The notes under the pieces: model-generated | Told to the model about the DNA's origin: nothing | Seen by the model: the letters and a program-made list of their open reading frames with translations, nothing else | The model's database searches: none | Shown: positions 56,631-64,000 of the stretch, piece after piece | Position numbering within the stretch: the stretch's first letter is position 1 | How the letters are laid out: each line of letters starts with the position of its first letter | Position numbers and translations under genes: made by a program | From: Microbotryomycetes sp. JL201 | Taxonomy: Eukaryota > Basidiomycota > Microbotryomycetes | Length of the DNA stretch: 64,000 nucleotides | Assembly (NCBI GenBank): GCA_033819885.1 | Contig: JAQYUZ010000027.1 | Coordinates: 124,001 to 188,000 of the forward strand | Reading direction: 5' to 3'

Positions 56631-57754
56631 AAACAAGCTTCTTCAGCTTGGAGAGGCAAAGTGTGTAGCAGACTATCATCGGGTCATATTGCCGAACATA
56701 CTCAATCGGCGCGCGCCTGGTTGTGACTCGAAGTAGTTCCGTGTGCTCCTGTCCCTGCCGTATCAGAGCGGTCCTTGTGTTTCACCATTGTTCATAGTCT
56801 ACAAATTGACGATTCTGCATTCTGCTGTCTTGTGCATGTGACGATTCTGCATTCTGCAATGAACGCGATGCATACCGCACGGGAGCGCAATTAGGTCCAG
56901 ACGTGCCTTGTTAGAGGCCTTGGACGGTATCTCAAAACGCCCTAAGGTCTATAGACGACAGTGAATTCGTGGAAAAACGCGTCCACATAGCGCGCCGCTC
57001 TGTTGCATCTAAGCTAAAGTGTGAGCTGCATCTCATGGCAATTCATTTTTCACTGTTGTTTCTCGTTTCTAAATTGAACGTGGTTGGCTTTGACGCGACT
57101 GATGATCGGTCCGGACCCACAGTATGCTCAAACTACGCGTGTATGCCACATTTCCCACGAGCCAAGGCGCGCGCGCGCGCGCGGGTTTGAGGCCGCCGGC
57201 GCGCCCGATGAATACGTGCGGAGGCAACCAAGCCAATTTGCGGAATTACAACGCGTGGCACGCATGACAGAAATGCTGAGGACAGTCTTCAGAATAAGAG
57301 CAATGTACAAGCCTGTATGAAACAAATTATTTTGAGATCCTGGGATGTCTGCTTGTGAATCAGACCAGCAAGATCGAAGCACAGTAGCCAGGGCCATCCA
57401 GAATGGGCATACGAGTTATGTTGGAACATGCCAGGCGTGCACACGGGCTGGCCGGAAACTCGGCTGGATGTTGATTGATCGAGGCACGTGGCCACGAATC
57501 CGGAGCTGTTAGCCCACAAATGCATATCGACTGCGCGCGCCACGCGCCGGCTTTGCGATGTTTTTTTTTCTGAGTGATCCCGCTCCCAGCTCCACGAGAG
57601 ATCGCTCGTTGCCCCTTGCTCTTTTTCCTCTCTGTGCCTCTGTCCGTCCTTGCTCGACCCAGTCCAACTCTAGTCCTCCGCACGAGACCCACACTCGTTT
57701 ACAACTCCCGTCGACTTGCTCTCGTATTCCCTCTCACCCAACCAATACCAAAAC
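56631..57754. other. Intergenic stretch
   Basis: No gene. It contains an alternating GC run (about 14 bases near 57169) and a duplicated GACGATTCTGCATTCTGC motif at about 56808 and 56840. A CT-rich stretch at 57600-57740 leads into the priA-like 3 start. Confidence 0.4.
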
Positions 57755-58673
57755 ATGCGCTCATTTGTCGCCTCGATCGCGCTCTTTGTCGCCGCCGGAT
57801 TCGTCGCTGCTTCTGCTGAAGGTGAGTGGGCATCGACGAGTACGAGTGCCTACGAGATGGCAACAGCCTGTTGCTTTTCGCGCGCGCGTGGCTTGCCGTG
57901 GTCGCGGACTGGTTTTCCGCGCGCAGCAAAAAACAAACGCGTGACGGCCGCAGCAGGACGCGTCGGCGCGCACGCGTTCAGTCTTCAGGCATTGTCGCTG
58001 ACTTTGGCACGTTGTTCCTGATGCACTACAGTTGACGCCAGTGATGCGTTGATCGCCAAGCGTATGGCCGCAGAGGCCAGCCGCGTGTCTGAGCACAAGC
58101 GCCGAGAGGCTCGCTTCTCCGAGGCCGACTCGCTCATCACGGGCGAGCTCATGGCTCGCGACGAGACGGCGATGCACACGTTCGAGAAACGTGCCACCTG
58201 CCCCAAAGGCCGTGAGTCTGAAATTGCTGATATTCATGCCTGTGCCCAGCTCACACGTTTCGAATACGCAGAGGTCTTCGTCTACTCGAAGCGCAAGTGC
58301 TACAAGTCAAAGTTCAACTGCGCAACCAAGAAGTGCCCCATCAACCCCAAGAACGGCTACTGGTACTGCCCAGCCGGTCCCAAGTGCGCTCTTGAATGCC
58401 AGTACGGTTTGACCCCTAGTCCGAGCCGCAACGTCTGCTACCACCCAAGTAATGACCGCAACAACTGCGGTGGTGCCGGAAAGAGCTGCCCGTTCTCATA
58501 CAATGGCATCGGTACCCGCTCGTGCTACGGTGGCAAGTGCAAGATCACTTGCCCTGACGGTTACAAGCTCGTGTCAACTCCTGTGAGTATCGGTGCAGCG
58601 AGGTCAAGCACGTACGCTGATGTGCCGTTTGCTCGTGCAGTCGGGCAAGCGCCAATACTGCAAGCGCCGTTGA
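57755..58673 (+). CDS. priA-like secreted Cys-rich protein 3
   Basis: ATG at 57755; signal peptide MRSFVASIALFVAAGFVAAS. A charged, probably cleaved segment ends FEKR. Cys part: CPKG, KRKCYKSKFNCATKKCPIN, NGYWYCPAGPKCALECQYG, RNVCYHPSNDRNNCGG, CPFSYNGIGTRSCYGGKC, ITCPDGYKL, and across a last intron SGKRQYCKRR. Shorter than the other two priA-like genes. A 60-base stretch after CPKG (58213-58272) has GTGAGT and ACGCAG ends and is in frame, so it could be spliced (giving CPKGQVFVYS) or retained. Confidence 0.82.
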
Positions 58674-59336
58674 AGCGCTGGCCATGGCCTACACTCTCTC
58701 TGCTGCGGCATCGACCGCCGATTGTGGTCTTTCGGCTGTCGGTTTCACGCAAAAGGGCTCGACTTGATTTTGGATATTGCTTGCGGCCCTGCTTGGTTGT
58801 GCTTCATATAGTCTCGTTCATCCCTTCTTCTCCTGCGCCGAATTCCTCGCTATATTCCCACTCACGGACACTGCCGGATCTGCTATGTATCTAGCAGATC
58901 TGCCCTGATCAGACTCTGTCTTATGTTGCTCTTATAGACGGATAATGGATTTCGTTTCAGCTTTTGCCGTCACAGAGCATTTCGGGCCGCAGCGAGATAG
59001 CACTAGCACGTCTCCCCCCTTTAGGTGTTGCATGGCATATGCAGCCGCCGTTACGTAGAATGCAAGTGCTGCTCAGACATCGAAATTTGACATCATGCCA
59101 AATCAGTTCAAATGTCAGGTCGCGAACATGGCGAGATTGCGGTTCAAGCCGAGAGCCTCCGTAGACGCGAGTGTAGCAATGACAACATGTGCACAATCAC
59201 TACAAATACATTTTAAGGCAGATTCGTCGCTTCTATCGCAAGATTCAAAAGATGGTTTGGGAAACGCCTGGACGGCAGTAGCAAATCCACGCTGGGCGGT
59301 GCCCGACGCAGAACAGACAGCCATGCAGGCCACGTC
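58674..59336. other. Intergenic stretch
   Basis: 3' sides of priA-like 3 and the mitochondrial carrier gene (convergent). Nothing recognised. Confidence 0.4.
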
Positions 59337-60950
59337 TTATGCCGCAGGCGGAGGTCTCGGCGCCCGTGACATCGCGCACAGTTTGCGCATCAAAACTTCA
59401 TATCTGTTTCGAGCGGACTCAATCAGATGCTGCGAGAATGTCTCCTTTGCTCAAAACGACTCACGTCAATATCGTCATCGCGCTTGACGGCACAGTCCTC
59501 AGCAAATTCACGCCCATGCCTCTGTAGAAGCCGGTCCAGCCTTCTTCTGCGACAATCTTGCGAAACATGGAGATTATGCCGTGCCGTCGTGCCGGGAAAT
59601 CCAGCGGGTGAACACCTGTTACCGATCCACTTTGCTGTATCTGCAAGCGGGTGCGCAAGACCTCATGTGGATAAGTAGCAACGGATGCTACCATTTTGGA
59701 GGCAGAAGAGCAAAACAAGATGGTCGTGGATGGGATATCCGAACCGTCCCTTGGTCCTGTGTCGATATCAAGTTCAGTCACAAAGGCAAACCATTACAGC
59801 TGCAACGTACTGTAGTACACCTTGAGCTGTTCATATAGCGGAAATTGGACGGCAATGTGTGACACGCCGACCAGCGAGGGCAGAAGGCCACGGTAAAAGG
59901 TCCCGATGCCTTCGAGCCTGTATATTCTGGCGATTGCATCGAACGTGTGTCTGTACTTGACGTCGTTCGGGCCTATCCGTTGAGTCTAAAGGAAATCGTC
60001 AGCACCGCCAAGAAGCCGAGTCGCAGACTAACTCACCATGAAACGTGTTTTGACGACCCAGAGTGGGTTTGTAACGATCGTGCCGGTCGCGCCCGCCGTC
60101 ATGGCGGCCACCAGGTGGCTTACGGGATCATCATTGCCTGAGCGGTCGAGCAGAGTCGCTTGTCAGTCATTGTCTGTGCAAGCCAGCATTCTGAGCAGCC
60201 CATTGCACGACATGACAGGCCTGAGATCAGACACCCTTTCGGGATTTTGTCGAATTCATGGTAATCTACCGTCCAACTCGCCCCGAGGGGCAGCCGGAGC
60301 GATGGAAGGTTCGTCAGAGGTCTAAGGAGTAAATGAATGTGTATCATCATGTCCTCGACCTGTCATTTCGTATGCGCTCGCTCGATGGCGAGAAAAGAAA
60401 AAAGAAGCTGAATGGCGGCGACAGTCTCACCTCTGATACTGCCCATGTGCGACTTGACGGCATCATAGACAGTAAAGTAGATGGCCCAAGTTGGCAGATA
60501 GCCGATGATGGTCGGTCCGAGGCCGCGATAGAGGCCGCGAAAACCGTCGTAGCGCCAGATGGACGAGAACGTATCTAAACGTCACGGTTGCAGGCGGAGA
60601 GAGAGACCATCAGCGACCATTCCATGCTGCGCGGGCTCCGCGGCATGGTTGAAGACGGAAGGAAGAGCAGAAGAATCTCGGAACGAAATGCCGAGTAGAA
60701 AGGGGTAGTCCCTTGCCGCCAGGGGCGCTGAAGGGATCCGTGGACATTTGACGAGAAGAGTAAACTCACCAACGAGTCCAGTAGGTCCGTTGTGCGCTCC
60801 TGAGGCTTGCAGCCTCGTCTTGATTACGTCGAGCGGACAGGTGACGACGGACGAGACGAGACCTGCGCCAGCGCCGGCCAGCATCGACTCTGCGCCGTGG
60901 AACCATGGTGTTGAACCTTGAGGGTTCCTATCGGTCAGCGTGATGCGCAT
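59337..60950 (-). CDS. Mitochondrial carrier, NAD+/folate-transporter-like
   Basis: ATG at 60950. Three carrier repeats are visible over several exons: AGAGAGLVSSVVTCPLDVIKTRLQA, WRYDGFRGLYRGLGPTIIGYLPTWAIYFTVYD; AGATGTIVTNPLWVVKTRFM with TFDAIARIYRLEGIGTFYRG then LLPSLVGVSHIAVQFPLYE; and MVASVATYPHEVLRTRLQ, GIISMFRKIVAEEGWTGFYRG and LLRTVPSSAMTILTYEVL. Each has the PxD/ExxxxR signature (PLDVIKTR, PLWVVKTR, PHEVLRTR). The PLW and PHE variants in repeats 2 and 3 and the WAIYF segment are typical of the inner-membrane NAD+ (YIA6) and folate/FAD carriers. The exact substrate is not settled. Confidence 0.85.
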
Positions 60951-61319
60951 TGCGCCGGTGCTGAAGCGCTCAAACGCCGGGGCACGCTGCCACCGGGCCC
61001 GAGGACGTTGCGCTCGCGTGTAGCACTTGTTTAGGTCTCTGACTGTCGCAAGCTGATGGAGAGAACTCTGTTGTCTTCGCGAAGAGAGTCCGGGACAGGC
61101 ACTGGAAGCGATCGAGGCAAACCGGATCGGTAGGGACACCTGCGTGGTGTGCCCTCTTACCTCATTGCTCTCCGTCACAGTCTTCCGAATGCAGTTCGAC
61201 AAGCTGGTTTGATTTGATCGGAAAGGCCTGGCTGATCCAAGTTTGATCCGCACTTGGTCCGCATCACACCCTCAAAGGCGCAGTTGACTGAACGGTGGCA
61301 CAAGACGGGCGCCGGAGCG

Positions 61320-63924
61320 ATGCACGCGCCGCACGACCGCGTAGTCAACATTTCGGCCCAATCAACCACGTCCAAACAGCACAGGCATGCCTCTCAGCTG
61401 GCACGAGGGCAGTCCGGCGGGAGTAATCCACCACCGCCGTACGCGTCGACAACTGGCAAAGTGAATGACTGGCAGCTGCAACAGCAAGCTGGGTGCCATA
61501 CTACAGGCGACACAGCTCATACTATGCCGCGACAGCGCCTGAGCACAACCAAGTCGCGCAAGTCGGCCACCTCGACGGCAGCATCTCTCCGTGACTGGCG
61601 CGGCGACCACCTTCGGCCACATACAATCAATGCGCAAAGGACGTCGCCCTCAGATCGAAGACACGCGCATACGACGGACGGAGGAGCCTCAGAAAGCGGA
61701 ATGTCGCTCGTCAGCCATTTCAATCATGCTGCGGCGAGGAGCGCGGCGCACTCGAGCTCGTCGGCAGCACGCAAGCAAGCTCGTCAACAGACTGACTCCC
61801 CATTGCGAACTTGGGCAACTTGGCTAGAGCGTCTGCATCGGCATCGTCAAGACAACAATATACTTTCGACAAAGCGAGTCTTGCTTGCCACAGCAGTCGC
61901 TACCGCAGTCGTTGTCAAGTACGCGGCGGGCACGGGCAGCCACTCCGGTACGCAGTCTCCGAAGCTTGTAACGCTCCCGTCATGACCCCGTTACTTCGTG
62001 ATCTCATAGGCTTCTTGAACCCGCCGATGAGAGGCGACTTCGAAGCTCAAAGGCACTGGATAGCATTGACTTCATCAGGTTTCAACTCACGATTCCTACA
62101 CGCGGGTGCCACGAATATCTCTGTGCCTGTCAGACACTGGTACTTCCACGACTTGCAGTACTGGGGCCTCGACTATCCACCCTTGACGGCTTACCACTCG
62201 ATGCTGCTCGGACTGTTTGCGCGCGTCTCTCGAGGAACAGCTGCCTTCACTACGCTGCGTCCGACGTTGAGCGTCTCTTCGTCAGACGAAGACGCACAAT
62301 GGCACCAGCAGATGTCTTGGCTAGAATCACAAGGCGGCCTAAGACATTTCATGAAATCAAGCGTCATCGTCAGTGACCTCATCGTGTATGTTACCGCGGT
62401 TTTGTGGTACTGTTGGGTGAATCAGAGAGGAGAAAAGCCCTCAAAGTCAGGCTCGCGAATGCGGAGAAACGCGCATGCGGTCGGTTGTTCTTCCAGGAGC
62501 GCTATTCTCTGCGGCTTACACCTCGATTTTCAGCTTGTCGCGATCTTGACGATCCTGCTTCAACCGGCTCTAATCCTCATCGACAATGGTCACTTTCAGT
62601 GCGTACTGGCGTCTGTGGCAACGCGCTCGCTCATGGTCTCCGGTTGCAGATTCAATTCTGTCATGCTTGGCTTGACGTTGTGGTCCGTGAATTTGCTTCA
62701 ATCAGGGCATGATCTTCTCGGAAGCATTGCCTTCGTTTGCGCCATTTGTTACAAGCAAATGGCGCTTTATTATAGCCCAGCAGTGTGCGCTTCATTCTTC
62801 GTTCGAGACGTCTTCAGGAAGCTGATCGCCTTCTTTCCAGATTTGCATATTTACTTGGAAAATGCCTGTACAGAGGCCGCCGAGACGGGTGGGTCTCCGG
62901 CAGCCGCTGCACCGCTCAGAAATGCCTTGACATACCACATCCACAGATTGACGCTGTTCGTCAAGCTCGGTGCAGTCACACTCAGCACATTCGCCGTTAT
63001 CTTGTCGCCTTTCCTGGATTCCACCGCATCGTGGCTTCAAGTCGCCCGCCGCGTATTCCCTTTTTCACGCGGTCTGTTCGAGGACAAGGTCGCCAACGTG
63101 TGGTGCGCACTCAACGTCATCGTCAAATTAAAACAGATTGGCACGATCTCCAGTCTGGCAAGATTGGCATTGTGCGCAACGGCAATCGCAGTATTGCCAA
63201 GCGTCCTTGGCGTTCTCTGGATCAGCAATACCGCCGGGCAGCAGCAGAAGCATTCGGCTCAGATGCGAGATGCTCCAGTCGCCGGCGAGGAGCCAAATAT
63301 ACCTCCAACCTCAGTGCTACTCCCACACGCGCTGTTCTTATCTTCAATGGCATTTTTCCTCTTTTCGTTTCAAGTTCACGAGAAGAGCATTCTGTTGCCG
63401 TTGATGCCTTTGACGCTACTGATGGGTGGCAGAGAAGCCGGCATCGGCCGTTTGGATTGGGAGTGGGGGGCTCTCATCAACAACATTGGCGTTTTCAGGT
63501 CAGTCTTATTGCGTCTGCTGCAAATTGACACGTCAACTCACGCGCAGGTCCGCATCTAGCATGTGGCCGCTCCTCAAGCGCGACGGCCTCGCCGTGCAGT
63601 ATGTCGCACTGCTGATTCTATGGAACTTTGCCATTGGATATAATCCTTTGCGACTACGTTCTTCGTTTGTGAAAGTGCTCAGTTTAGTAAGTGCTCAACC
63701 CTAGCTATTTTTTCGAGAAATTGCCGTTTGACCAAATCTGAATGCAGGTCGCTTACGCTTCCATGGCGATCATTCACGCGATTGAATACATCTCGGACCC
63801 GCCGGCACACTTGCCTGATCTTTTCGTTGTAGCCAATGTCGGATTGAGTGTGTCCGTGTTTGGTCTGTCCTTCTTGTGGGCATCAAAGAGACTGGTGCAG
63901 GAAGGCTGGGTAGTTGCATTCTAG
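61320..63924 (+). CDS. ALG6: Dolichyl-P-Glc:Man9GlcNAc2-PP-dolichol alpha-1,3-glucosyltransferase (ALG6)
   Basis: ATG at 61320 (earlier codons in the frame are not ATG). A long basic, Ser-rich N-tail of about 190 residues precedes the first membrane helix (RVLLATAVATAVVVKYAAG). Then come the family landmarks: PPMRGDFEAQRHW, WYFHDLQYWGLDYPPLTAYHS, ALILIDNGHFQ|FNSVMLGLTLW (intron 62599-62649), GSIAFVCAICYKQMALYYSP, FPFSRGLFEDKVANVWCALNV, FLFSFQVHEKSILLPLMPL, SMWPLLKRDGL and further helices. ALG6 adds the first glucose to the lipid-linked N-glycan precursor in the ER. The tail is far longer than usual, so a later start cannot be excluded. Five or so exons, last codon at 63924. Confidence 0.9.
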
Positions 63925-64000
63925 TGACTCTCTATCAAGCTGAAAGCATTCGTTCATGTTTTGCAATCATGAAGCTTACTCGTCCGGCTTGTTACCGGCA

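Noticed and set aside
1-64000. tRNA genes, CRISPR arrays, bacterial operons
   Set aside because: No cloverleaf with matching A and B boxes was found by eye, no regularly spaced repeats exist, and gene structure is eukaryotic.

Overview
The window reads as nuclear DNA of an intron-rich, gene-dense fungus, most likely a basidiomycete (a yeast-like Pucciniomycotina-type genome is my guess, not proven). The reasons are many 45-70 base GT-AG introns, three genes of the basidiomycete priA-like secreted family, and recognisable fungal housekeeping genes: POB3, VMA6, ALG6, PI31, an IMPACT protein and a mitochondrial carrier. I worked out exon joins by eye from reading frame and family motifs, so exon edges are inferred.

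Region 1, about 1-34 kb, is accessory and looks subtelomere-like: long empty stretches, three copia-type LTR-like repeats, a broken copia element, gene fragments (a transporter C-terminus, part of the phenylalanyl-tRNA synthetase alpha gene, a GT61 relic), and three multi-exon Cys-rich secreted-protein genes, two of them clearly damaged. Set into this background are intact genes for making a sugar polymer or decorated glycan: two type II polysaccharide pyruvyl transferases, a GT8-GT64 fusion glycosyltransferase, a second GT64 enzyme, a GT61 enzyme and a UDP-sugar transporter. A second GT61 enzyme lies just outside, at 38.8-40.4 kb. Together they could import a nucleotide sugar into the Golgi, polymerise or branch a glycan, and cap it with acidic pyruvate ketals. 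The Cys-rich secreted proteins are possible acceptors or coat partners. This pathway is an inference.

The most striking DNA feature is a 501-base block present twice in the same orientation (5270-5770 and 32296-32796), with no difference that I can see. It holds the promoter-proximal region and the first 102 codons (tail, membrane anchor, stem) of both pyruvyl transferases, while their catalytic halves have clearly diverged. The two copies are 27,026 bases apart and flank most of the sugar genes.

Region 2, about 34.5-64 kb, is compact core genome: a protein kinase, GT61 number 2, priA-like 1, VMA6, PI31, POB3, an IMPACT-family gene, priA-like 2, a TPT-family transporter, a phytase-like acid phosphatase (with one in-frame stop in an otherwise intact frame), priA-like 3, a mitochondrial carrier and ALG6.
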